Source of the DNA: JACCTU01 sp963788055
GTDB lineage: Bacteria > Actinomycetota > Thermoleophilia > Gaiellales > Gaiellaceae
Reading direction: 5' to 3'
Assembly: GCA_963788055.1 (NCBI GenBank)
Contig: CAWBFA010000005.1
Location: 310,001-374,000, forward strand
Length of the DNA stretch: 64,000 nt
Shown one piece after another: positions 15,693 through 23,406 of this stretch. The position numbers were made by a program, and so were the translations under genes. A model generated the notes under the pieces. The model did no database searches. It had not been told where the DNA came from and saw only the letters and a program-made list of their open reading frames with translations. Each line of letters opens with the position of its first letter. The first letter of the stretch is position 1.

Positions 15693-16280
15693 TCAGCGAC
15701 GAGCTGCCCTGGCGCGCTCCGCGATCTCTTGAACCACCGCGGTCTTCGCGTCGGCGTACTGCTGCACGTACTTCCACGGATACGCGGCGAGCTCGCGCTT
15801 CGTTCGCGCGTAGAGCTCGCGGTCCTCCGCGCTCCCGCGCAGGTGATCACGGAAGAGGAGCATCGTGTCGACCTCCTCGCAGTCGGCGGTGAACGTGTGC
15901 AGGTTGACGTTCGTGTCCGGGCCCTTGAAGACGCGGTGCTCGAACCACTCGGGCTCGCGGATCACGAGGCGGTAGCCGGCGGCCTCCAGGTCCGGCACGT
16001 ACGACGGCTCGTCGCCGGAGTCGGGAACCTCGAGCACGATGTCGACGATCGGCTTCGCGGGCAGGCCGGGCACCGAGGTCGAACCGGCGTGCTCGATCCG
16101 CACGACGCGGTCGCCGAGCACCGATCGGATGCGCTCCTCCTCGCGGGCGTAGAGGCGCGGCCACTCCGGGTCGTACTCGTCGATCTCGATCGGTCGGGTC
16201 AGGAGCTGGACGTTCCGACCCGTGATCTGATCGAGGTACTCGTCGTACCAGGCGACGTCGTACGGGTCGCGTTCGCTCAC
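15693..16280 (-). CDS. GrpB/UPF0157 nucleotidyltransferase-fold protein
   Basis: A 195-residue protein of the GrpB family. The core is IEIDEYDPEWPRLYAREEERIRS, then VVRIEHAGSTSVPGLPAKPIVDIVLEV, which holds the GS and DxD residues of the nucleotidyltransferase fold, and NVNLHTFT, with the final LFRDHLRGSAEDRELYARTKRELA. These proteins sit among dephospho-CoA kinase fusions or stand alone; their reaction is not well known. The GTG at 16278-16280 is 23 bp from the divergent start of the selenoprotein gene. Confidence 0.9.
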   Translation of the reverse strand: MSERDPYDVAWYDEYLDQITGRNVQLLTRPIEIDEYDPEWPRLYAREEERIRSVLGDRVVRIEHAGSTSVPGLPAKPIVDIVLEVPDSGDEPSYVPDLEAAGYRLVIREPEWFEHRVFKGPDTNVNLHTFTADCEEVDTMLLFRDHLRGSAEDRELYARTKRELAAYPWKYVQQYADAKTAVVQEIAERARAARR

Positions 16281-16303
16281 GCGGTCACGGTAGCCTGGCG
16301 ACG

Positions 16304-16519
16304 GTGCGCGTTGAGATCCACTACTGCCCCGTCTGAGGGGGCTACGACCGCCGGGCTGCGAGTCTCGCGGCCGAGATCAACGCGCAGACCGAGCACGACG
16401 CCGAGATCGTCGAAGGCGCAAAGAGCCAGTTCGACGTGCTCGCCGACGGGAGGCTCATGTTCTCCAAGCAACGGGAGGGGCGCTTCCCAGAAGTGGACGA
16501 GATCCTCTCCGCCCTATAG
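16304..16519 (+). CDS. SelW/Rdx-family selenoprotein (in-frame TGA = Sec)
   Basis: A 71-codon gene hidden by an in-frame TGA at 16334-16336 (codon 11). Read as selenocysteine, it gives VEIHYCPV-Sec-GGYDRRAASL, the CxxU redox motif of the SelW/SelT/SelH (Rdx) family in its normal place after the first strand. The rest fits the family: LAAEIN, then AKSQFDVLADGRLMFSKQREGRFP and EVDEILSAL, with the FDV..DG..FSK..GRFP pattern. The length is typical. The GTG start at 16304 lies 23 bp from the divergent GrpB gene. These thioredoxin-fold proteins handle redox signals. A premature stop cannot explain the intact frame on both sides. Sec insertion machinery is not in this window. Confidence 0.82.
16337..16372 (+). 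promoter_or_regulatory. candidate bacterial SECIS element
   Basis: Just after the TGA, GGCTGC (16354-16359) can pair with GCGGCC (16367-16372), one G-U included, with a loop GAGTCTC. The loop starts about 24 nt after the TGA, within the spacing normal for bacterial SelB-binding hairpins, and has an exposed GU. This is a hand-folded structure. Confidence 0.45.
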
Positions 16520-16529
16520 CATTCTCGCT

Positions 16530-16814
16530 ATGGCAAGGGCCCCGCGGAAGCCGGCGATCGAGCGACTCCGCGAGCGGGCGGCGCAGGCGATCGCCCCCAA
16601 GGAGGGGTATCTCTTCGCTCAAATCGCGGACGACGTCGCGTCACGGCGGGCGGAGCAGGGTCTGTCGCAGCGCGAGCTCGCCGAGCTGACCGGCACGACG
16701 CAGTCGGCGATCGCGCGGCTCGAGCGCGGCGGGCGGCCGCCGCGGATCGACACCTTGCTGCGCATCGCGGAGGCGCTCGACTGCGACCTCCGCGTCGAGC
16801 TCAAGCCCCGCTGA
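16530..16814 (+). CDS. XRE-family transcriptional regulator
   Basis: A 94-residue protein with a basic N-terminus and a helix-turn-helix: VASRRAEQGLSQRELAELTG, TTQSAIARLERGGRPPRIDT and LLRIAEALDCDLRVELKP. It resembles the antitoxin-type XRE proteins (HigA-like), but no toxin gene is next to it. The ATG at 16530 is 10 bp after the selenoprotein stop, so the two may be co-transcribed. It overlaps the convergent crotonase gene by 14 bp. Confidence 0.85.
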   Translation: MARAPRKPAIERLRERAAQAIAPKEGYLFAQIADDVASRRAEQGLSQRELAELTGTTQSAIARLERGGRPPRIDTLLRIAEALDCDLRVELKPR

Positions 16815-17571
16815 ACTTCGGCGGGCGCTTCTCGAGAAACGCCGCGACGCCTTCGCGGAAGTCCTCGGTCTGCGTCGCTGCCGACTGCAGCTCCGCCTCG
16901 AGCTCCAGCTGCTCGTCGAGCGTCGCGTTCTCGGCGTGGTCGAACAGGCGCTTCGTCATCCCGATCGCCTTCGTCGGCAGCGAGGCGTAGACGCCCGCGA
17001 GCTCGGCGACGTGGTCGAGCAGGCGATCGGCTTCGACAACGTCGTTCACGAGCCCCCACGCGTGCGCCTCTGTGGGGGTCAGCTTCCGGTTCGTCGTCAT
17101 CCACTCGAACGCACGAGCGGCGCCGAGCAGGCGCTGGATGAAGTACGAGCCCCCGGAGTCGGGGATCAGGCCGATCCCGACGAAGCCCGGCACGAAGCTC
17201 GCGGCGTCGGACGCTATGCGCAGGTCACACGCTGCGGCGAGCGAGAGTCCCGCCCCGGCCGTCGGGCCGTTGACCGCTGCGAGGACCGGTTTCTCGAGCG
17301 CGCGGATCGCGCGGATGTTCGGGTGGTAGGTCGTTTCGAGGCGCTCACGGATGTCGTCCGCGACCTCGCGGAACTCGGTCAGGTCCTGCCCCGCGCAGAA
17401 TCCGCGCCCGGCGCCCGTGATCACGACGGCGCGCACCTCCGGGTCGGCGGCGTCGCCGAGCGCCTCCGCGAGCCGTGCGTGCAGCGCGGCGTTGAACGCG
17501 TTGAACACCTCGGGGCGGTTGAGCGTGATCGTCAGCACCGCGCCGTCGCGGCTCGTCTCGACCTCTGCCAT
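16801..17571 (-). CDS. enoyl-CoA hydratase/isomerase, PaaG-like
   Basis: A 256-residue crotonase. The oxyanion-hole segments are GAGRGFCAGQDLTEF and GPTAGAGLSLAAACDLRI, and ASFVPGFVGIGLIPDSGGSYFIQRLLG carries the Asp seen in PaaG-type isomerases. In phenylacetate breakdown PaaG turns the ring epoxide into an oxepin and later shifts double bonds. The ATG overlaps the upstream stop as ATGA. It ends the four-gene minus-strand operon and is convergent with the XRE gene. Confidence 0.88.
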   Translation of the reverse strand: MAEVETSRDGAVLTITLNRPEVFNAFNAALHARLAEALGDAADPEVRAVVITGAGRGFCAGQDLTEFREVADDIRERLETTYHPNIRAIRALEKPVLAAVNGPTAGAGLSLAAACDLRIASDAASFVPGFVGIGLIPDSGGSYFIQRLLGAARAFEWMTTNRKLTPTEAHAWGLVNDVVEADRLLDHVAELAGVYASLPTKAIGMTKRLFDHAENATLDEQLELEAELQSAATQTEDFREGVAAFLEKRPPKFSGA

Positions 17572-18338
17572 CAGCGCCCCTTGAACTCCGGCGGCCGTTT
17601 CTCCATGAACGCGCTCAGACCCTCGCTCGCGTCCTCCGACGCGAACGCGAGGTAGAGCGCCTTGCGCTCGTCGGCGACGCCCGCCGCGAGCGGTGTCTCG
17701 TCGGCGTGGTCGACCAGCTCCTTCGCGATCCTCGTCGCGATCGGCGCCTTCGAGGCGATCGCGTTCGCGACCGCCTTCGCCTCGCCCAGCCAGTCCTCCG
17801 CGACGCGGGCGACGAGCCCGGCGCGAAGCGCCTCCTCCGCGGTCAGGAAGCGACCTGAGAGGATGACGTCCATCGCGAGCGGCTTGCCGACGGCCCGCGT
17901 CAGCCGCTGCGTGCCGCCTGCCCCGGGGATGATCCCGACCCCGGTCTCCGGCTGTCCGAACTGCGCCGTCGGCGAAGCGACGATCAGGTCGCACGCCATC
18001 GCGAGCTCGTTGCCGCCGCCGAGGCAGTAACCCGAGACGGCAGCCACGATCGGCGTGCGGACGTTGCGGATCCGGTCCCATGCGTCGATCCGATCGCGCA
18101 GCGCGTACATGTCCATCGCGGAAGCGGTCGCCATCTGGCCGATGTCCGCGCCAGCCGCGAACGCCTTCTCGCCACCCGCGAGCACGATGCAGCGCACCTC
18201 CTCGTCGCGATCGCCCGCCTCGAACGCGTCAACGACGAGCCCGATCAGCTCGTCGTTGAGCGCGTTCAACCGCTCGGGACGGTTCATCGTCACGAGGGCG
18301 ATCGGGCCCTCGCGCTCGGTCAGCACGAGCTCACTCAC
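17571..18338 (-). CDS. enoyl-CoA hydratase, PaaF-like
   Basis: A 255-residue crotonase: GGEKAFAAGADIGQMA and SGYCLGGGNELAMACDLIV form the oxyanion hole, and AQFGQPETGVGIIPGAGGTQRLTRAVG carries the first catalytic Glu (QPE). At the second Glu position the sequence is LAMDVILSG, so Asp replaces Glu; hydration is still plausible. The GTG start at 18336-18338 overlaps the upstream gene by 8 bp. It likely hydrates unsaturated acyl-CoA in aromatic or fatty-acid breakdown. Confidence 0.9.
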   Translation of the reverse strand: MSELVLTEREGPIALVTMNRPERLNALNDELIGLVVDAFEAGDRDEEVRCIVLAGGEKAFAAGADIGQMATASAMDMYALRDRIDAWDRIRNVRTPIVAAVSGYCLGGGNELAMACDLIVASPTAQFGQPETGVGIIPGAGGTQRLTRAVGKPLAMDVILSGRFLTAEEALRAGLVARVAEDWLGEAKAVANAIASKAPIATRIAKELVDHADETPLAAGVADERKALYLAFASEDASEGLSAFMEKRPPEFKGR

Positions 18339-19140
18339 GCTCGAGGAACCTCTTCACGGCCGCCTGCGGCTCCTCCGTCGCCATCGAGAGGGCGAGCCAG
18401 TCGCGGGCGTGGTTGATCGTCTCGTGCCACGCGAAGTCCTTCCAGAAGTTCAGGTGCTGCTTCGCGTAGCGCGTCGTCTGCGGGAGCTTGCGCGCGAGGT
18501 TCTCGACGACCGCGTCGACCTTCGCGTCGAGCTCCGCCGCCGGGACCGCCCAGTTGACGAGCCCCCACTCCTCGCACGTCTTCGCGGGGACCGGCTCGCA
18601 CATCAGCACGATCTCGCGTGCCCGGCGGTCGCCGACAAGGATCGTGAGCCACTGCGTCGCGCCCCCCGCCGGCACCGATCCGTGCTCCGGCCCGACATGT
18701 TGGATGAACGTGTCGTCCACCATCACCGCGAGGTCGCACGCCATCTGCAGCTCGTTGCCGCCGCCGACGCAGACGCCGTTGATGCGCGCGAGCGTCGGCT
18801 TGCCGATCTCGCGCAGGCGATCGTGCGCGTCCTTGAACGCACCGAACCATTTCCAGTACTCGTTCGGCTTGCCGAGGTAGCTCTCGGCCCACGACTTGAG
18901 GTCGGCGCCGACGCAGAACGCACGGCCCGCTCCGGTCAGCACGACGACGCGGATCTGGTCGTCCCACGACGCGTCCTCGCAGGCGCGCGCGAGCTCGCGC
19001 AGCATCTGAAAGTCGAACGCGTTGAGACGTTCGGGCCGGTTGAACGTGATGGTCGCGCGCGGATACGCCTTCTCGTAGACGATGCGCTCGAAGCCGAGCT
19101 CGCTTGGGTCGCGAGGCGCGGGGTAGTCCGGCTCGGTCAC
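18331..19140 (-). CDS. crotonase-family ring-cleaving or hydrating enzyme
   Basis: A 269-residue crotonase with an N-terminal extension. GAGRAFCVGADLKSW and NGVCVGGGNELQMACDLAVM form the oxyanion hole. QHVGPEHGSVPAGGATQWLTILVG, with VGGATQ-like sequence, recalls the ring-opening hydrolases of the BadI/Oah and MenB group rather than plain hydratases. CEPVPAKTCEEWGLVNWAVP follows the same pattern. The GTG start overlaps the EthD gene by 4 bp (GTGA). Specific substrate unknown; a 2-keto or cyclic acyl-CoA is possible. Confidence 0.82.
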   Translation of the reverse strand: MTEPDYPAPRDPSELGFERIVYEKAYPRATITFNRPERLNAFDFQMLRELARACEDASWDDQIRVVVLTGAGRAFCVGADLKSWAESYLGKPNEYWKWFGAFKDAHDRLREIGKPTLARINGVCVGGGNELQMACDLAVMVDDTFIQHVGPEHGSVPAGGATQWLTILVGDRRAREIVLMCEPVPAKTCEEWGLVNWAVPAAELDAKVDAVVENLARKLPQTTRYAKQHLNFWKDFAWHETINHARDWLALSMATEEPQAAVKRFLERE

Positions 19141-19415
19141 TCGAGGTCCGCGAAGTGGACGTGGAACGGGATGCCCATCTCCATCGCATCCTTCCCGGTC
19201 GCCATGAACTCGTCCGTCCGTCCCGCAGCCTTGAACGCGTCGCGGTCCGCGAACTCCCACTCGGCGTAGTACGGAAACTTCGGCTCGCCCCTCGGCGCGC
19301 CGAAGACCCTGCCGTGGCGGAACGTCCCGCCCGGCACTTTGCGACAGAGCTCGGCGTGCTGCTCGTAGCGCGCCGAGTCGGGCTCCTGCTCGTAGAGGAC
19401 GAAGACGCGAACCAA
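19137..19415 (-). CDS. EthD-family small protein
   Basis: A 92-residue ferredoxin-like-fold protein of the EthD/Dabb class: VRVFVLYEQEPDSARYEQHAEL, FGAPRGEPKFPYYAEWEFADRDAFKAA and MATGKDAMEMGIPFHVHFADL. EthD proteins help ether or polyketide breakdown; this one leads a crotonase operon and is likely an accessory or cyclase-like protein. The TTG start is supported by GGGAGGTG a few bases upstream. The 4-bp overlap with the next gene indicates coupling. Confidence 0.82.
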   Translation of the reverse strand: MVRVFVLYEQEPDSARYEQHAELCRKVPGGTFRHGRVFGAPRGEPKFPYYAEWEFADRDAFKAAGRTDEFMATGKDAMEMGIPFHVHFADLE

Positions 19416-19468
19416 CCGACACCTCCCGTGGGTCTGGAACGGCGCGAGCGTATAGCTTCCGCCGCGGC

Positions 19469-19918
19469 ATGAGTGGGGGCACCGCGTTGGCCGTCGCGCT
19501 GGCCGCCGTCGCAGGGCTGGCGGGGTCCGTGCAGGTGGCCGTGATGGCGCGGTTCGGCGAGCGGATCGGGACAGTCGAGGCGCTCGCGTTCGCGAGCCTG
19601 CTGACGGCTGCCCTCGCGGCCTGCCTTCTCCTCGTCGCGAGGCAGAGCCTCGCGGGATACGGCGACGGACTCCGTTCGCCGGTCTGGCTCTGGAGCGCGG
19701 GCGTGATGAGCCTGATCGTGGTCTTCACGATCACGTTCGTCACGCCGCGCATCGGCGCGACGGCGACGATCGGGATCCTGATCGCGGGTCAGCTCACGAT
19801 GGGCGCGGCGATCGACCGTTTCGGCCTCTTCGGCCTCGACCCGATCGCGATCGGGTGGCCTCGGCTGATCGGCATCGCGTTGCTCGCGTTCGGGGCAGCG
19901 CTCTCGCTGAAGCACTAG
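19469..19918 (+). CDS. DMT/DUF606-type permease
   Basis: A 149-residue inner-membrane protein with about five helices. Sequence such as GSVQVAVMARFGERIGTVEALAFAS and VTPRIGATATIGILIAGQLTMGAAIDRFG is typical of the DUF606/YdcZ half-size transporters. Substrate unknown. It is divergent from EthD; only 53 bp separate them. The ATG at 19469 directly follows GGC with a weak ribosome site. Confidence 0.86.
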   Translation: MSGGTALAVALAAVAGLAGSVQVAVMARFGERIGTVEALAFASLLTAALAACLLLVARQSLAGYGDGLRSPVWLWSAGVMSLIVVFTITFVTPRIGATATIGILIAGQLTMGAAIDRFGLFGLDPIAIGWPRLIGIALLAFGAALSLKH

Positions 19919-19959
19919 GCGCCTTTACCGGGTGAACGGAGGTACCTATCCTCGGCTCA

Positions 19960-22900
19960 ATGGCGACGTGCGCGTCATGCGGCGCGGAGGTCCCGACGGG
20001 GTCTCGCTTTTGCCCCGCGTGCGGGACCTCGCTCGCGGAGGCGACCGCCCCCGTGGAGATGCTGAAGCTCGCCACGATCCTCTTCGCCGACACGGTCGGT
20101 TCGACAGCCCGGGCGGAGAGACTCCACCCCGAGGACGTTCGGGCGCTGATGGCCGACTTCTTTGCCGCGATGGCCGAGGAGATCCGTGCGTTCGGTGGCA
20201 CGATCGAGAAGTACGTCGGCGACGCGATCATGGCCGTCTTCGGCGTGCCGACCGCGCACGAGGACGACGCGCTTCGTGCGGTGCGTGCCGCGTGGCAGAT
20301 GCTCGCCCGGCTCCGAGCTTGGAACGAGGACCACGATCCGTCGCACCGGCTCGAGATCCGCATCGGCGTGAACACCGGTGAAGTCGTCGCCTCCGATGCG
20401 CTCAGCGGGGACCTGCTTGTGACGGGCGACGCTGTCAACGTGGCGGCGCGGCTCGAGCAGGCGACCGACGAAGGGACGATCATCGTGGGCGAACGCACCG
20501 CTCGTGCCGTCCGCCCGTACTTCGACCTCCGCCCGGTAGAGCCGCTCGAGCTGAAGGGGAAGGCGGTGTCCGTGCCGGCATGGGTGGTCGAAGGCGAGAG
20601 CGTCGAGCCGGACCCGCGCGCTGCGCCGGGATTGGCCGCGCCGCTCGTCGGGCGCGAGCACGAGCTCGCGACACTGCGCACGGCGTGGGAACGCGTCTGC
20701 GGCGAGCGGCGTCCGCAGCTCGTCACGCTCATCGGCGATGCCGGCGTCGGGAAGAGCCGGCTGGTACGCGAGTTCATCGCCGGGCTCGACGTCGAAGCGA
20801 AAGTGCTGGTCGGCCGGTGTCTCCCGTACGGCGAGGCGCTCACCCTCGGGCCGCTCGCCGAGATCCTGAAGGCGGAAGCGGTCGTGCTCGACACCGATCC
20901 CGCCTCCACGGCCGTCGCGAAGATCGCCGAGCTCGTCGACGCCGCGATCGATCCCGAGCTCGACGGCAAGCGGCAGCGCACCGTTGCCGCTCTCATCTCG
21001 ACCCTCGGGATGGAGACAGCCGACGATCCGCTCGGCGCGCTCGACCCACGCGACCTCTCTCGCGAGCGGCTCGCTGCCTGGCGCGCCCTGCTCACGTCGG
21101 TCGCTCGGCTCGCACCGACCGTGGTCGTCGTCGAGGACATCCACTGGGCCGACGCGACGATGCTCGATGTCCTCGACGAGCTCTCCGAGCGCGTGGACGG
21201 GCCGATCCTCTTCCTCTGCCCGGCACGCCCGGACCTGCTTCGCTCTCGCCCCGACTGGGGCGGCGGCCGGCGCAGCTTCAGTGCGCTCCCGCTCGACCCG
21301 CTGACGAGCGCCGAGATCGCGCACCTTGCCTCGTACCTGCTCGACGTCGACGAGCTGCCGGACGGCGTGCGCGCGCGTATTCTCGAGCGCTCGGAAGGAA
21401 ACCCGTTCTTCCTCGAGGAGATCGTCCGTCACCTGATCGACGACGGGACGGTCGTGTGCACAGACGGCCGCTGGAAGGCTCGACGCGGCATCGCGGAAGT
21501 CGAGATCCCGGACAACGTGCAGTCGGTCATCCTCGCGCGGCTCGATCTCCTCTCGCCGGACGAGAAGCGCGTGGCTCAGTGCGCCGCAGTCGTCGGCCGT
21601 GTCTTTTGGGACGGCGCCGTCGCGCGCCTTGCCGGTGTCGGCGATCTCGATGTCGTCCTGCGAACGCTCCGACGGCGCGAGCTCGTCCTCGAGCGCCTGT
21701 CGTCGTCGATCGGAGGCCAGGCCGAGTACATCTTCAAGCACGTCCTCATCCGCGACGTGGCGTACGAGAGCCTGCCGCGTAGGGAGCGCAGCGTGGCGCA
21801 CGCAGAAACGGCGGCGTGGATCGAGGAGACGAGCGGCGAGCGCGTGGGCGAGTTCGCCGAGTTGCTCGCGCACCATTACGACGCCGCGTTCTCGATCGCG
21901 GCCGAGCCCGAGCTCCGGCGAAGCGCACGACGCTCCCTCCTGGGCGCCGCACAGAGCGCGCGCCGCCGCTTCGCCGTCGAGCAGGCGGAGCGCTTTGCAC
22001 GCCGAGCGGTCGAGCTCTCCGAGGGGAGCACCGAGCGCGTCGAGGCGCTCGAGGCGCTCGGCGATCTGCAGTACATCGCGTTCAACGGCGACGAAGCCGC
22101 TCGTGCGTACCGTGACGCACTCTCGGAGATCACTCCGGCACACGCGGACTTCGCCCGGCTCGCGGGGAAGACCGCCCTCTTCGGCGCCCGCTGGATCGGC
22201 GCGTCGCACGAGCTCGCGCCGGCGGACGAGGTTCGCACGATCATCGAGGCCGGGCTCGAGGCCGCCGGCCCGAACAGGGAACGCGAGCGGACGCTGCTGC
22301 TCATCGACAAGGCCTTCCTGCTCGTCCAGCGGGAGCAGCGTCGCGACGCTGCCGCCGAGTCGGCCGTCCTGGAGGCCGAACGGGCAGCGGAGGAGCTCGA
22401 CGACCCGAACCTCTTGTCCGCGGCCCTCGACCTCGTGGAGTCGTGGCAGAAGGACGACGGTCGCCACGGCGACGTCTACCGCACCTCGTCCAGGCGCCTG
22501 GCAATCGCGCCTCGAATCACCGACGTCAAAGAGCTGGGCGACACGTACGCGATGGCCGCCGAGAGCGCGCAGAGCCTCGGGCGATATGCGGAGGCCGAAG
22601 CCCGCGCGACCGAGTGCGTCGAGCGGTCCCGCGGCATCGACTCCGGCTCGTACCTCCACGGCCTCACGTGGCGCGTCGCCGCCCGGTTCATGCTCGGAAA
22701 GTGGGACGAGGCGCTTGCGGACCAGGCCGAGCTCGAGACGCTGGCCGCGCAAGACCCGCGAGAGCTACCTGTCGGCTTCACGATGCGTGCGTACACCTTC
22801 AGGGCGCTCTGCCACGAGCTTCGCGGCGAGACGGGCGCGGCCGACCGCTACATCGACGTGTCGCGCCGGTACTTCGACTTCGTCGTAAACCGTTACGGCA

Positions 22901-23406
22901 AGAGCAGGTCGTCGGTTCACGCCCAGCCGCTCTCACTCGCGCTGGCGCGCCGCGGACTGTTCGACGAGGCGGTCGAGCGGTGTCCGCTCGTCCCGCACTC
23001 GAAGGGATCGGGACTCACCCTCGAGCTGCTCTGCGAGATCGTTCCGGCGAAGGGCGATTGGCACGAGGCCGCCGGCGTCGTGGCCGGGGCGCGCGAAGAG
23101 GCGGAGATCGGCGAGCAGCTGTCGCTGCCCCTCTTTGCCGACAGGCTCGAGGGCCGCGCCGCCGCAATCGCGGGCGACGCCGAGCGGGCAGCGGCGCTCC
23201 TGCGCCGCTCCGCCGACGGATTTGCGTCGCTCGGCGCCCGCTGGGAGGAGGCGTGGTCCCGTCTCTTGCTCGCAGAGGCGCTCGTGCCCCACGACGCGCT
23301 GGGGGCGAAGCGCGAGCTCGCGGCGTCGCTCGGGGTGTTCGAGGAGCTCGGCTCCGTGCGGGAGCGCGATCGGGCGCGCGCGATGCTGGCGGACGTCGCG
23401 GTCTAG
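19960..23406 (+). CDS. zinc-ribbon/class III cyclase/AAA/TPR signalling protein
   Basis: A 1148-residue cytoplasmic sensor. Residues 1-24 form a zinc ribbon with Cys4, Cys7, Cys18 and Cys21. A class III adenylate/guanylate cyclase domain follows (37-200): ILFADTVGSTARAERL (metal Asp), EKYVGDAIMAVFG (second metal Asp) and TGDAVNVAARLEQA. Next comes an AAA/STAND-type ATPase with Walker A GDAGVGKSR (259-267) and the VVVVEDIHWAD segment near 388. The last 500 residues are TPR-like helical repeats. Such proteins couple a cyclase to a large ATPase switch. The metal residues are present, so cyclase activity is plausible. It is convergent with the MFS gene and overlaps its end by 4 bp. Confidence 0.9.
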   Translation: MATCASCGAEVPTGSRFCPACGTSLAEATAPVEMLKLATILFADTVGSTARAERLHPEDVRALMADFFAAMAEEIRAFGGTIEKYVGDAIMAVFGVPTAHEDDALRAVRAAWQMLARLRAWNEDHDPSHRLEIRIGVNTGEVVASDALSGDLLVTGDAVNVAARLEQATDEGTIIVGERTARAVRPYFDLRPVEPLELKGKAVSVPAWVVEGESVEPDPRAAPGLAAPLVGREHELATLRTAWERVCGERRPQLVTLIGDAGVGKSRLVREFIAGLDVEAKVLVGRCLPYGEALTLGPLAEILKAEAVVLDTDPASTAVAKIAELVDAAIDPELDGKRQRTVAALISTLGMETADDPLGALDPRDLSRERLAAWRALLTSVARLAPTVVVVEDIHWADATMLDVLDELSERVDGPILFLCPARPDLLRSRPDWGGGRRSFSALPLDPLTSAEIAHLASYLLDVDELPDGVRARILERSEGNPFFLEEIVRHLIDDGTVVCTDGRWKARRGIAEVEIPDNVQSVILARLDLLSPDEKRVAQCAAVVGRVFWDGAVARLAGVGDLDVVLRTLRRRELVLERLSSSIGGQAEYIFKHVLIRDVAYESLPRRERSVAHAETAAWIEETSGERVGEFAELLAHHYDAAFSIAAEPELRRSARRSLLGAAQSARRRFAVEQAERFARRAVELSEGSTERVEALEALGDLQYIAFNGDEAARAYRDALSEITPAHADFARLAGKTALFGARWIGASHELAPADEVRTIIEAGLEAAGPNRERERTLLLIDKAFLLVQREQRRDAAAESAVLEAERAAEELDDPNLLSAALDLVESWQKDDGRHGDVYRTSSRRLAIAPRITDVKELGDTYAMAAESAQSLGRYAEAEARATECVERSRGIDSGSYLHGLTWRVAARFMLGKWDEALADQAELETLAAQDPRELPVGFTMRAYTFRALCHELRGETGAADRYIDVSRRYFDFVVNRYGKSRSSVHAQPLSLALARRGLFDEAVERCPLVPHSKGSGLTLELLCEIVPAKGDWHEAAGVVAGAREEAEIGEQLSLPLFADRLEGRAAAIAGDAERAAALLRRSADGFASLGARWEEAWSRLLLAEALVPHDALGAKRELAASLGVFEELGSVRERDRARAMLADVAV

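Noticed and set aside
16530..16814. HigA-type antitoxin of a toxin-antitoxin pair
   Set aside because: No toxin-like gene is adjacent; the preceding gene is the SelW-like protein.
19975..22752. 925-residue open frame on the minus strand
   Set aside because: It is the antisense of the cyclase/ATPase gene. GC-rich codon bias leaves long stop-free frames opposite real genes; it shows no domain pattern.
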